NCBI GenBank assembly: GCA_002727195.1
Contig: PBWH01000003.1
Coordinates: forward strand, 135,007-199,006
Origin: Gemmatimonadota bacterium
GTDB lineage: Bacteria; Latescibacterota; UBA2968
Length of the DNA stretch: 64,000 nt
Direction: 5' to 3'
Shown here: positions 1 through 9,430 of the stretch, piece by piece
How positions within the stretch are numbered: the stretch's first letter is position 1
Layout: each line of letters starts with the position of its first letter
The notes under the pieces: generated by a model
What the model saw: only the letters and a program-made list of their open reading frames with translations
Databases searched by the model: none
What the model was told of the DNA's origin: nothing
Translations under genes and position numbers: made by a program

Positions 1-1706
1 AGCCTTCCGCATCCCCTCATATGTATCTGGCTTTGTGGGCACACTGAACCCCATTTCTTTCCACGCGATCTCCATCCGTCCGTCTTCCGCCGTCGCTTGT
101 GCCGGCTCGATCGTCCCATTACCGCCTACCTGAAGCGCGAAGCCAATTATAGCCTGATTCGTTTCCGGCAGCACCAAAGCCTCCGTCTCCCCACGATGGA
201 TGGTTAGGTCCAGCCCGACCGCGGCGCCTTCGTTTGTCCGATCCCATCGAATGTCTCGTTGGTCGAAGTGCGCGTAGGGAACGTGGATCCCGATGTCGAT
301 CTCTTGGGATGAGATACACGCAGACTCGGCTAGGGAGGATGGGGCTCTGATGTCATCCTCTGCCGCAAATCCGCTGAATTCGAACCGCAGAGCCAACTCG
401 GCGGCCTCGTAGGTCCCGTTGTCAAGCTTCTCCAGGCTGAGATGTTTGCCGCCCCCGTCGGTCGCAAACGTCAGGGCCCCCAGTACGCAGTGGTCGGTCT
501 GCTGTGTCCAGAGCGCGTCGGTGGAAAGGTCGTATCTGTCGTAAATCAGCCGGACCTTCAAACAGCACGGCTTATCGTGCGTTCCCCAGAAAGCCAGGAC
601 GTTCCGACGCTGATTCCACGTGTCTCGGTGGTTGATCGACCCGAGTGAAACCTCTGGAGTGAGGTAGGTGGTGGCGACGTGGGCGAGCGGCTACCGTTTG
701 GCCATCAGTTCCACGATCGATCTCGGCGAATCGGTCGAGATGAAGTAGGATTCGAGGTCAGCCGGACAGCGGGCATCCATACACGCCCACTCCGGTTCGT
801 GCTTCAGCGTCTTCAGCCCGAAGTCGACTGCATCGGTGGCCCATTCTTCAATCGTACGCAGCACCCCGCGATTCCGGTCGTCACGCCGGCGAGTAAGGAC
901 GTTGTAGCTGCGTGAATTCGGACCTGACCACTGACGCGTGGGGGCGTGGAAATGGTGCGCGATGACTTCCCACGCCAGACGGAACAGGTCATCGACCATT
1001 GGCTTCGCTTCTGGATGGCGAACGTGGTGACGGAAGGTGGCGAGATCACGCACGTCGATCATCGTGTATGTCGGGCTGTTGTATTCCGTGAAGGTGCCGC
1101 TGTCCTCGACATACGCGTGCAGATCTCTGAGCCGCTTGAGACTACGGTTGACCAGTTCCCCATCACCGAGTGTCTCTCCAGCTACGAGTGTGTCGTAGGA
1201 TCCCATCACGGCGATGTTATTGTATCCCGGCGCCTGACGTTTCGGATCCGGATCGCCTCGCACGCGCGCCGAAGGGCCGCCTCGATATCTGCGACGAGAT
1301 CATCGGCCAGGCGATTCTCGTGGTAGATCATCACGTGCAGCAGATCCTTGCTCAGGAAGTCCGCCTAGTTCCGGTCGACGTAAGGCCCCTGACCGAGCGG
1401 CTCCTCCATTAGGTGGGGCCAGATACCGAAATGCTCGTGTTCAGGGTCGTCCTCCTGGATATTCATGATCCGTGCAATGACATCGGAAGCACGCGCGATG
1501 TGCTGGTCGTCATACGTGTCCAGCAGGGCCACGGTGTATCCGAGAGAATCCCGTGTCGGGGGCGCGTGGGCGTTTCGGGTATACCAGTTATAGCTGTACG
1601 CGTCTCCGAACCATTTCTTGAGCAGTTGTTCCCCCGGATCGTATTGTTCGCCCTGTCGCTCGACCCGTGATCGCCGCTTTTCCAATTCCGCTTCCGGTAT
1701 GTTCAT
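1..1706 (-). pseudogene. Broken unrecognised gene, 3' end outside window
   Basis: A single protein can be read on the minus strand from an ATG at 1706 (purine-rich GAGAGG about 10 bases upstream) to the window edge, but only by crossing three lesions. There is an in-frame TAG at 1365-1367, a one-base frame change near 1240-1250, and a second in-frame TAG at 691-693. Sequence beyond each lesion still looks like protein. The first part (MNIPEAELEKRRSRVERQ...) appears alpha-helical. The last part, below position 690, contains aromatic-rich beta-type sequence such as LSLEKLDNGTYEAAELALRF. I do not recognise the family. The layout (helical N-terminus, beta-rich C-terminus) and the pectate-lyase-like neighbour would suit a carbohydrate-active protein, but that is inference. 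Two nonsense codons plus a frameshift argue for genuine decay. Confidence 0.6.
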
Positions 1707-1938
1707 TCCTTATATTCCTCTCTGACAGCAACACCGTCTTGAGAATCGATACCCGTCTTGGTGGACAACCCCAACGGGATTGTTTCGACAGCCCAGGTTC
1801 CTGAACCATGGGTAGAGGCGTGGTACGAATCACAGCCCTGAAAGTGTTGTGGGCGGGTCTATTCGACTATCCAGTGACCGGCCATAGACACTGCGACACG
1901 AGTGAGCTATCGGCAATCAAACAGTTGAGGCTATAGAA

Positions 1939-3456
1939 TTGCAGATCCGACAGATTGCTCTGGGAGTCCTCATCCTGATGTCGCTGATATCGACTCCTAG
2001 TGAATCGAACGCCCAGGCTACCAGCAAGCTCTGGGGTATGCAGGGCGAACACTGGTCAGCCGAGAGCAGACTTCCCGATCACTCACGTGCCGGGTATCAC
2101 AGCGGGGACCGCGACATCCCCGATGTGGCCGTCGTCGCCGATGTGAAGGACTTTGGCGCCGTCGGAGATGGCAAGACCGATGACTCCGTCGCCTTCCAGA
2201 CGGCTATTGATCAGACGGAGCAGGGAGCGATCCTGATCCCGCCCGGACGGTATGTCCTGACCGCGCAGCTGCAGATCAGGAAACCCAATCTCGTGCTTCG
2301 TGGCTCTGGCCGGGACCAGACGATCCTCTACATCCCGAAGTCGCTCCTGGAAGTTCAGCCGAGGGAAGGCTTCGTCGCTCAGGGCGTGGCCAAGCATCAC
2401 TATTCGTTCGGCAGCGCCTTCGTCCAGATACGAGGGGATGACGGATTGGAGCGCATCAGTGGGCTCGAACGACCCTCTAGTCGTGGATCATCGATCCTGG
2501 TGTGTGAGACAGCAGGAGATCTGGCGGCAGGTGAATGGATTCAGCTGAGGCAGAGGCTCGACGAGGATCTTGGCCGTCATCTGCACGCCGGGCAGAACGC
2601 GGGGAAGGATACGCTCTCCCGGCCACGGCAGATCGAATGGGTCGCCCGTGTCGTATCCGTAGGGGGCAAGGAGCTACAACTGGATCGGCCGCTCAGGATC
2701 GATGCGCGCCCCGAGTGGAAAGCGGTGGTCCATCGGTATCGACCCACCGTCCAGGAGGTTGGGATCGAGGGGCTGACGTTCGAGTTCGCGGGAAAACCGA
2801 AAAAGAAACACCTGCTGGAAGAAGGCTTTAATGCCATCCAGATCACGAACGTGATGAACTGCTGGGTCAGAAACGTCCGTTTCATCGACGCCGATATGGG
2901 GGTGAAAATCGGCAAGACCCGTCACTTCCAGGGCGAGGACTTCGAGTTCGCCGAAAAGAAGCGCACTGGACGGACGGGACACCACGCTATCTGGGCCGTC
3001 TCTAACTCGCAGGATTGCCTGTTTCAGCGTTTTCGGATCGAGACGACCTATGTGCACGACCTGTCGGTCGAAGGCTTCGCTCAGGGGATCGTGTTCAGTG
3101 ACGGGTCAGGCCGCTCGATCAACCTCGATCATCACCGGAGCGGTCCCTTCGAGAACCTGTTCACCAATCTCGACGTCGGCGACCCGAAACGGCTCTGGCG
3201 CTCCAGTGGCAGGGGAGACCGGGGCCCGCACTCCGCCGCACGAACAACAGCGTGGAACATCCGGCACTCCGGTGGCGACGTAGATGAGCCGAACAGAATC
3301 CGTCGAATGTTTCCCCTGATTAACATCATCGGCATCGAGGGCTACGCCGAGAAAACGGACGACCCCCAAGGTCCGTGGATCGAACCCAACGCAAAAGCGC
3401 CCCCCGACCTGTATCAAGCGCAGGTCAAGCGGCGCAAAGCTTCCGAGAAACGATAA
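1939..3456 (+). CDS. Secreted pectate-lyase-3-fold protein (right-handed beta-helix)
   Basis: Probable exported polysaccharide-acting protein of 505 residues. It starts at TTG 1939, preceded by TTGAGG at suitable distance. Residues 1-26 form a signal peptide (hydrophobic core ALGVLILMSLIST, cleavage near NAQA). Residues about 68-110 carry the Pectate_lyase_3 opening signature VKDFGAVGDGKTDDSVAFQTAI followed by GAILIPPGRYVL, the usual start of a parallel beta-helix. Later turns contain repeated N/V/D-rich strands (FNAIQITNVMNCWVRNVRFID, then GVKIGKTRHFQ). Enzymatic specificity cannot be read: the family includes polygalacturonate, rhamnogalacturonan and phage tailspike-like enzymes. The protein at 6735-9248 shares the same beta-helix module and may be a paralogue. 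Confidence 0.8.
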   Translation: MQIRQIALGVLILMSLISTPSESNAQATSKLWGMQGEHWSAESRLPDHSRAGYHSGDRDIPDVAVVADVKDFGAVGDGKTDDSVAFQTAIDQTEQGAILIPPGRYVLTAQLQIRKPNLVLRGSGRDQTILYIPKSLLEVQPREGFVAQGVAKHHYSFGSAFVQIRGDDGLERISGLERPSSRGSSILVCETAGDLAAGEWIQLRQRLDEDLGRHLHAGQNAGKDTLSRPRQIEWVARVVSVGGKELQLDRPLRIDARPEWKAVVHRYRPTVQEVGIEGLTFEFAGKPKKKHLLEEGFNAIQITNVMNCWVRNVRFIDADMGVKIGKTRHFQGEDFEFAEKKRTGRTGHHAIWAVSNSQDCLFQRFRIETTYVHDLSVEGFAQGIVFSDGSGRSINLDHHRSGPFENLFTNLDVGDPKRLWRSSGRGDRGPHSAARTTAWNIRHSGGDVDEPNRIRRMFPLINIIGIEGYAEKTDDPQGPWIEPNAKAPPDLYQAQVKRRKASEKR

Positions 3457-3477
3457 CGCAATGCCAAAGAGGAAAAT

Positions 3478-3550
3478 CCTCTCCTGTCAGCGGGAAAGGA
3501 CAGATCGCCTAGAGAAGGTTTAATGCGAGTGGTGATCAGGTGAGGGGGGG
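3478..3550. repeat. Degenerate copy of dispersed double-hairpin repeat
   Basis: Between the pectate-lyase-like gene and the kinase lies CCTCTCCTGTCAGCGGGAAAGG, a hairpin, followed by GACAGATCGCC and later GATCAGGTGAGGGG. The order (CTCTCC...GGGAGAGG-like stem, second GATC-ended stem, GGTGAGGG tail) matches the better copies at 5874-5930, 6047-6100 and 11997-12052. This copy is the most diverged of the set. Confidence 0.5.
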
Positions 3551-3572
3551 ACAGGATGCTACCGCTCCCTCC

Positions 3573-5576
3573 TTAAGAAGCTGTCTCCTTCCCATCCCGC
3601 TTCTCGATCGCCGCTCGCAGGTGCTCGAGAAGAAACGCCATCGGCATCGGCTTCTTCAGCAACTCGAACCCCGCCAACCGGATCCGATGCCAATCACCGC
3701 GCTCGTCCGTGTATCCCGTTACGAGTAGCGCAGCCAGGTCTGGCTGACGCTCCACGAGATTCATCACGAGATCCGGTCCCCGGCCATCAGGCAGGACCAC
3801 ATCGCTCAACACGACGTCGAACTCTATTTCCGTATTGTCGAACACTTCTTTGGCTTCAGCCAAGGTCGAACACGCTTCTACCTCATATCCCTGCTCGACC
3901 AGCGCCCGTCTCGTCATCTCTTTCAGATCCGGCTCGTCCTCGACCAGCAAGACCCGCTCACCCTGTCCCCGATATGTCTTCAGCGGGACTGCGGTGTATT
4001 CGGACTGCGGCGATTCGGCGAGCATATTCACGGCGGGCAGGTAAATCGCGAAGCTGCTACCCACGCCGACTTCGCTCTCGACCGTGATCCAACCGTTGTG
4101 CGACTGCAGGATCCCGTAGACAACAGACAGTCCCAGTCCCGTTCCCTTTCCGGGCTCCTTGGTCGAGAAGAACGGCTCAAAGAGATGGCTGCTTATCTCC
4201 TCGGTCATCCCGGAGCCAGTGTCCGTGATGGTCAGGCAGATGTGTCGCCCGGGATTAGCCTCGGCGACCTGGAGACAGTACGCCTCATCGACCTCGACAT
4301 TTCGCGTCTGAATTGTCAGGGTGCCACCGCCAGGCATCGCGTCACGCGCGTTCACAAACAGGTTAGTCAGGACCTGGTCCACGTTGCCCGGGTCGGCCAA
4401 AGCGCTCCACAGTTCTTCCTCCAGATCGAGAGCGACTTCAATATCCTCTCCCAGCAGACGACCCATCATCTTCTGGAGATCGCTCACGTGGCGATTCGCC
4501 GTGAGCGGCCGTTTGTCGATCGGCTGACGGCAGCTGAACATCAGGAGCTGGTTGATCAACGACGTCGACTTGTCGATCGCCTTGCTCGCCTGAGACAGAT
4601 GCTGGTGGATCCCGAAGTCCTTCGACACGTCCTCCAGAGCCATATCCATATACCCCTGGATGATGGCGAGTTGATTGTTGAAGTCGTGTGCGACACCACC
4701 GGCGAGTCGCCCAATGGCCCCGAGCTTCTGGGCCTGGCGCAGCTGCTCGTCTCGTTCCTTCAGGGCTGCTTCTGTACGCTCTCGCTCCCGAATCGCTCGC
4801 TTGAGTTGTTCGCTCGTGTCGACGAGGTCCCGCGTGCGCTCCTCGACGCGTAACTCGAGCTCGTCTTTCGCTTTCAGCAGCGCGACATCCGGGTCGTAGA
4901 TCCCAGCCAGCATATCGTTAAAGCTGTCGATCAGGATGCCCACTTCGTCCGCGGTCGTCTTGACGGCGCGCACGGAATAATCCCGGTTGTCGGTCACCCG
5001 ACGGACGACGTCCGTCAACTGGAGGATCGGTCCGCTGATGATCCGCTGCACGCCACTGGCTACCACATAGACGACGATAAAGAATCCAGCTAGGACGAGC
5101 AGGACGATCAGAGCGAAGCGATTCTCTCGTTTCTGTAGCTCGCGCAGGTCGGCGCGCAGGAAGATCGTCCGTTCCTCCTCATACATAGAGATGGGGTGAT
5201 ACAGCGTGATCTCCTGTTTGGTCAGGTGAAAGGGCGCAGCTCGCTCGAGAACCTCGAGGGGCTCGCCGTCTCGCTGGTATGCGGCTGAAACGGTCCCGTC
5301 AGGCTTGAGGATCGCACCGTGAACGATGTCTTGATGGGACTTGAGGATCTGGAGCATCCGCTCCGTGTTTCCGGCGTCGTCCTCAGTGAGAGGAGACGTT
5401 GTGCTCGATGCGATGATCGTGGCTAAAAATTCAAGCCTGGATCGGAGCGTCTGCTGGTAGGTATGGCGTTCGTAGGCGAGAAAGACGGTGCTGGCGACAA
5501 TAAACGCGATGCTGCTCGTCACCATAATGACGAGGTTCAACTTTCGGTGGAGCGACAGGTCGGCGAAGAATGCCAT
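3573..5576 (-). CDS. Membrane hybrid sensor histidine kinase with receiver domain
   Basis: A 667-residue inner-membrane hybrid kinase. The start is taken at ATG 5576 (MAFFADLSLHRKL), which puts a basic N-terminus before the first membrane helix. Order: TM1 about 12-34, an extracytoplasmic CHASE8-like sensor about 35-150, TM2 about 153-174, HAMP, a coiled coil about 235-285, then a HisKA domain with phospho-accepting His297 in GGVAHDFNNQLAII. The HATPase domain shows VNARDAM (N box), DTGSGM (G1) and GKGTGLGL (G2). The C-terminal receiver runs from about 541, with EDE near the start, phosphorylatable Asp592 in VLSDVVLPDG and conserved KP near the end. The GGVAHDFNN form of the H-box is typical of NtrB/PAS-hybrid kinases. 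No response regulator or output gene is adjacent, so its target is unknown. Confidence 0.9.
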   Translation of the reverse strand: MAFFADLSLHRKLNLVIMVTSSIAFIVASTVFLAYERHTYQQTLRSRLEFLATIIASSTTSPLTEDDAGNTERMLQILKSHQDIVHGAILKPDGTVSAAYQRDGEPLEVLERAAPFHLTKQEITLYHPISMYEEERTIFLRADLRELQKRENRFALIVLLVLAGFFIVVYVVASGVQRIISGPILQLTDVVRRVTDNRDYSVRAVKTTADEVGILIDSFNDMLAGIYDPDVALLKAKDELELRVEERTRDLVDTSEQLKRAIRERERTEAALKERDEQLRQAQKLGAIGRLAGGVAHDFNNQLAIIQGYMDMALEDVSKDFGIHQHLSQASKAIDKSTSLINQLLMFSCRQPIDKRPLTANRHVSDLQKMMGRLLGEDIEVALDLEEELWSALADPGNVDQVLTNLFVNARDAMPGGGTLTIQTRNVEVDEAYCLQVAEANPGRHICLTITDTGSGMTEEISSHLFEPFFSTKEPGKGTGLGLSVVYGILQSHNGWITVESEVGVGSSFAIYLPAVNMLAESPQSEYTAVPLKTYRGQGERVLLVEDEPDLKEMTRRALVEQGYEVEACSTLAEAKEVFDNTEIEFDVVLSDVVLPDGRGPDLVMNLVERQPDLAALLVTGYTDERGDWHRIRLAGFELLKKPMPMAFLLEHLRAAIEKRDGKETAS

Positions 5577-6046
5577 TACGGACTCGGGGGGAGCGCGGTG
5601 CGTTACGTGATAATGACACACCAAGATACGACACCGTGAACCGGGTGATCAACCCGTATTGTGTTGTGGAAAGCGTCGTTCCCATCCTGCCACTCAGCCA
5701 GATGATCCGGATTCTACAACAGTGCGACAACCTTTGAAACGGGCCGATCGATTTTAACGGAGCAAGTAAACGTCATCATCTTTAGACTCTCGCAAAACGG
5801 ACTACTAAACGAGAATCTTCTCCTGCTTGTGGCCGGTCGAGCTGTAGCCCTGGCGAAGGCCGAGAGAGGCTTGCTCCGGACTTGGTCCGGGGACAGATCG
5901 TGCCGCAGGCGCGATCAGGTGAGGGCTTGGTTAAGGGGGCGATGTAAACGTTCTGTGAGGGTCGGAGTGGGGCCGACTGGGTCTCATTCATTCTGGATAG
6001 GTTTGAGGGCTTCGTGTCGGGAAATTGCAGCCGTGTCCGGGGCTCT
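5577..6046. other. Gene-poor gap upstream of the kinase
   Basis: No coding sequence is convincing here. On the minus strand a TAGAAT-like -10 (5711-5716) sits 17 bases from a weak TTTCAA -35 (5734-5739) and could serve the kinase. The rest holds the repeat copy at 5874-5930 and otherwise shows nothing I can name. Confidence 0.4.
5874..5930. repeat. Dispersed double-hairpin repeat, copy 2
   Basis: Stem 1 is CTCCGGACTTGGTCCGGGG. After GACA, stem 2 is GATCGTGCCGCAGGCGCGATC, followed by AGGTGAGGGCTTG. Its architecture is the same as the copy 150 bases downstream, although the stem sequences differ with paired changes, as expected if the folded structure is what is maintained. Confidence 0.65.
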
Positions 6047-6100
6047 CCTCTCCCGCTCATGGGAGAGGACGATTCGCCTCAGGCGAATCCGGTGAGGGCC
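6047..6100. repeat. Dispersed double-hairpin repeat, copy 3
   Basis: Clear copy: CCTCTCCCGCTCATGGGAGAGG forms stem 1. GATTCGCCTCAGGCGAATC is a perfect second stem with a three-base loop. CGGTGAGGGCC is the tail. It closely resembles the copy at 11997-12052. Confidence 0.75.
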
Positions 6101-6716
6101 TGATTGTGGCTATCCGACCTCGCGTATACCCGTCCCCAAATCCAAAAATCCAATCGTACCCGATCTCTATCGTGTAAAGTCTCATACACCCCAGACTCAA
6201 AATTGCTCTGACAATATCGACTGTCAAACCGCCTGAATCCATCGAGCCCAATCGTCTCTCCGGACACGGCGAGATCCGACTCCCAATCGAATGCCGTGCG
6301 TACCATACCGGGCACATCAAACGTGACCGACAGTCTCTCTTCGCGTCGTAGTAGAGGTTTGAATCTAACTCGGCGAATCCGGTCATCGCTTTGAGGTCGA
6401 TCCATCGAAGGATGCGATCGCGTCCCTTCTTGACGTGCCAGCTACCCGGCTGGTCGACATTGGGGAATGTCTCGTTCTTGAAGAACTGCCCGGCCAGATA
6501 CTGATCGGACCGACATAGCTGCGAAAAGAACCCACCCCGACCCTTGCCACCATCAGCCGACGCCGGATGCGCAAGGAAGCCCTGCTTCTGGCCTTCGTAC
6601 AGTCCTCGTGGTTCTTCCCAATAGTCGTCCGCCAGGTTCACCCCGTTTTGCGATTCACAGTTTCGGTCTAAAGTCTTGCCTATCACTCCGCCCGAGAGTT
6701 GCGCAACAACTCGCAA
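6079..6716 (-). pseudogene. Remnant of an unrecognised protein gene, frameshifted
   Basis: Minus-strand sequence from about 6650 down reads as good protein (WEEPRGLYEGQKQGFLAHP..., GGKGRGGFFSQLCRSDQ, SWHVKKGRDRILRWIDLKAM) up to about 6350. It then continues only in another frame (EERLSVTFDVPGMVRTAFDWE, GLDGFRRFDSRYCQSNFESG), ending at TGA 6079-6081 inside the repeat. No credible start codon with a ribosome site precedes the first block, so this is probably an internal or 3' fragment with one frameshift near 6345-6355. The fragment sits immediately downstream of the dockerin-bearing gene. I cannot name the family. Confidence 0.5.
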
Positions 6717-6734
6717 GCAACACGAAGTGTTGCT

Positions 6735-9248
6735 CTACTCTGGAATCTGCTCCTGCCGCAACACTGCCCACTCGTCGATCAGGCCCGAATAGAATCCTGG
6801 CAACGCGCCCAGTCGCAATTCCATCTGCGCTTCCCATAGCGACTCCGGTTCCACCGGGCTGCCCTGTGATTCCAATACTTCCAGATTCTCCTCGTTGAAT
6901 TCAACCGGGTCCCCATGAAATCCGACAATGATCGGCTGGACGAAGCGATCTCTCGCGTTCTCGCCCTGCCGCCAGAAGTCATAGCTGGTGTTGCTGCCCC
7001 CGTGTCGGAAATTCCAAAGAACGTAATGTTTCATGTGGTTCGGGAGATTCCCGATCGAAGCGCCGCTGCCGTAGAGGATACCACCGTGGACGCAATCCAG
7101 AAGATTGGCATACGGCTGGGCACCGTGCGCATCGATCCGCTGTCCGCGCTGCATATCGTAGCGCCAGTAGACGGTTCCAGTCGATCGACCGCTGGACCCA
7201 GGCCCGTGATGGTGGCTGGCCAGATCCTCGGACAACCCCACCCAGACACCGTAACAGTCGTTCACGGCGACCGAGGAGTGTCCCCGGTTGCCTGACATCG
7301 TCACGTGGTAGATCGACACGTTTGCGCTGTTACTAATCGAGACGGCCCGGTTCACGTCCACGAACGTGCACCTGCGGATCCAGCTGTTGGTCGTTCGGGA
7401 GAAGCGTACCAGACTCCACCCACCGTCGTGGATCGCGTCTTTGTGGTGCACGAAGGTGTCTTTCCACGTCCCCATAAAGCAGATGTCTTCGATGCCGACT
7501 CTTTCGATGTGCTTGAAGTCCGTGATGGTCCAACCGAATCGCGACGAGATATTCGTATGGATCGGCTCGCCAAACGTGACCCGTCGGCCGTCGGTGTTGA
7601 TGATCGAGTGCTCCTCCCGAATCGTGATACCCGTGTTGAACAGGGTCGTCCAAGAGGGTTCGGGCTGGTAGGGCGAAAGAAACTCGCTGACGGCAACGGT
7701 ACTCGTTAGTCTGAGCTTGACCCAACCGCCCACGGTGAGTTCCGAACTGTTGTCGACTGTGACGGTAAACGTCTCCCGTGGAGAGTCAGTCGTAATCCGC
7801 GCCAGCGTCGGTTCCGATTTTGAGGTCGGCTCGAAACGGAACATATATGGAGACGTCCACAGGTTTTCCGGTTGGGTGGGGGGCATGTAGTTGATCTGCT
7901 GGATGATCGTCCCACCGACCCGGCTGCCCTGCCCCTGTAGGACGATGTCGCTGCCCTGGATCTTGATTTGCTGCCGGGGATCGGTATCCGTGTTCACCAG
8001 GTATCGTCCCGCCGCGAATACCACCCTCCCACCGCCGTTTGCTTCCGCCGCGTGAATCGCCGCCTGGATTTCCGAGTGATCCGATACACCGTCATCTGGC
8101 ATCGCCCCATAGTCGGAGACGTGGAAGATCGTTGTCGTCGACTCTGGGATGGGGACCTCGCCCTGGGCATATCCTGCGTGTGAGAAGCGGGGCAGAACCG
8201 GTTCCGTGCCTGCTTCTACGGCCTCCTTGAACTGTAGCCAGGTACGAGACAACCCAGATTGAGGCACGTATGTGGTGGATTGGGTACGGGTTTCCGCGAA
8301 GCCGGACACCTCCGTCCAAAGACGGACCGGGTGGGTATCCGTTGAATCACGCTCGGCCATCAGCGTCGGTGGAACCCGAACGGTGAGGTTATTCGTCCCT
8401 GGAGCAATCCTTCCTGAGAAGATCTGGCTGGATCGAGAACCGATGATAACGGGGAGAGAATCACCCGATGTATTCGTAAAGGATAGCGGAACGTCCCAGC
8501 GTCCCCGGTCGGTTCCGAATCCTTCACTGAACAGGATGAAGTCGGTAAAGCCGACCTTCCCGTCCGTGTCCGCGTCGAATCGTGCGTCGAAGCCAGCGTC
8601 GGTGGACACGGAGCCGAATGCAGAGGCGAACAGGAGAAAGTCCGAGAAGTCGACCGAACCGTTTCCGTCAAAGTCGACATCTGGTCCGGCCGTTGGATGG
8701 AACACGGGAGTGTCCATCGACCACGAGAACGTTTCGTCGATCGCCACCATACGATCGATAAACAGCGTGACCAGTGACCCCGGAGTCGTGACAGTCCGGA
8801 AGGTGATGTAGCGGCGTGCCTGATCTGGTTCGCCACCCCAGCTGTCGAAATGAGGCTCTGCGACTTTTGCGACAGCGAGGGTCCAGTCGGTCGGCGCTTC
8901 CCCCACGTCGTGGAGGGTATACACGGCCTCCATCCCGTTGACGAGCGGGTAGTTACGCACCTTGATCTTCAGGTCCCGTAGCCCCGAGCCCTCGACTTTC
9001 CACCAGAACGCGATCCGGTCATACTGCGACAGGTCAACGCCCGTGTTGGAGTGATCAAAGCTGAGAAACCCGGTCTTGTCGTTAGGAGCCGCGTAGGTGA
9101 TGGCCGAATTGCCCTCATATGCATCGGTCGTGAGGCGCGCGGCACCACCCCAGTTCGCCGTCGACTCGGCGAGGTTAACCACTGTTACCTGGGCATCCAC
9201 ATATGATGCCAGGATCAACCAGCTCAATAGTGTTCTCAGAATCGGCAT
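6735..9248 (-). CDS. Secreted pectate-lyase-like protein with internal dockerin-like EF-hands
   Basis: An 837-residue exported multidomain protein. ATG 9248 is chosen because GGGAAG lies just upstream and the protein then begins with a clean signal peptide (MPILRTLLSWLILASYVDAQ). Residues about 20-185 look like a carbohydrate-binding beta-sandwich (NLAESTANWGGAARL, YDRIAFWWKVEGSG). Residues about 190-245 hold two calcium-loop repeats, DFDGNGSVDFSDFLLFASAFG and DADTDGKVGFTDFILFSEGFG. A linker domain follows, then a Pectate_lyase_3 beta-helix from about 375 (HVSDYGAMPDDGVSDHSEIQAAI, GGGRVVFAAGRYLV). Internal position of the EF-hands is unusual, as dockerin-like pairs normally sit at the C-terminus. 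The substrate is unknown, probably a uronate-containing polysaccharide. Confidence 0.8.
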   Translation of the reverse strand: MPILRTLLSWLILASYVDAQVTVVNLAESTANWGGAARLTTDAYEGNSAITYAAPNDKTGFLSFDHSNTGVDLSQYDRIAFWWKVEGSGLRDLKIKVRNYPLVNGMEAVYTLHDVGEAPTDWTLAVAKVAEPHFDSWGGEPDQARRYITFRTVTTPGSLVTLFIDRMVAIDETFSWSMDTPVFHPTAGPDVDFDGNGSVDFSDFLLFASAFGSVSTDAGFDARFDADTDGKVGFTDFILFSEGFGTDRGRWDVPLSFTNTSGDSLPVIIGSRSSQIFSGRIAPGTNNLTVRVPPTLMAERDSTDTHPVRLWTEVSGFAETRTQSTTYVPQSGLSRTWLQFKEAVEAGTEPVLPRFSHAGYAQGEVPIPESTTTIFHVSDYGAMPDDGVSDHSEIQAAIHAAEANGGGRVVFAAGRYLVNTDTDPRQQIKIQGSDIVLQGQGSRVGGTIIQQINYMPPTQPENLWTSPYMFRFEPTSKSEPTLARITTDSPRETFTVTVDNSSELTVGGWVKLRLTSTVAVSEFLSPYQPEPSWTTLFNTGITIREEHSIINTDGRRVTFGEPIHTNISSRFGWTITDFKHIERVGIEDICFMGTWKDTFVHHKDAIHDGGWSLVRFSRTTNSWIRRCTFVDVNRAVSISNSANVSIYHVTMSGNRGHSSVAVNDCYGVWVGLSEDLASHHHGPGSSGRSTGTVYWRYDMQRGQRIDAHGAQPYANLLDCVHGGILYGSGASIGNLPNHMKHYVLWNFRHGGSNTSYDFWRQGENARDRFVQPIIVGFHGDPVEFNEENLEVLESQGSPVEPESLWEAQMELRLGALPGFYSGLIDEWAVLRQEQIPE

Positions 9249-9430
9249 GTCGCTTCCCGTAACTGAAGGCTTCACACCTTCGGGCTTCTAGAATGAAATG
9301 TTGACAACTTTTACAATTATATGGCTGTGGTGTATGCGAATCAAAACCGACGCATTGAATATACCTTGCGGCGTGCGCAGACAGATGTAACTATCAGTAA
9401 CACGCGGACACGAACTCCTCCAGGGAGGCA

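Noticed and set aside
691-1367. TAG as a sense codon (pyrrolysine or recoded stop)
   Set aside because: Two in-frame TAG occur in the first gene and one in the pyk remnant, which invites the idea. However hsp20, tamA and other intact genes end normally with TAG, and the affected genes also have frameshifts, deletions, TAA or TGA.
4098-4853. Long plus-strand reading frame opposite the sensor kinase
   Set aside because: It is antisense to conserved HisKA/HATPase sequence, has no ribosome site and resembles no protein.
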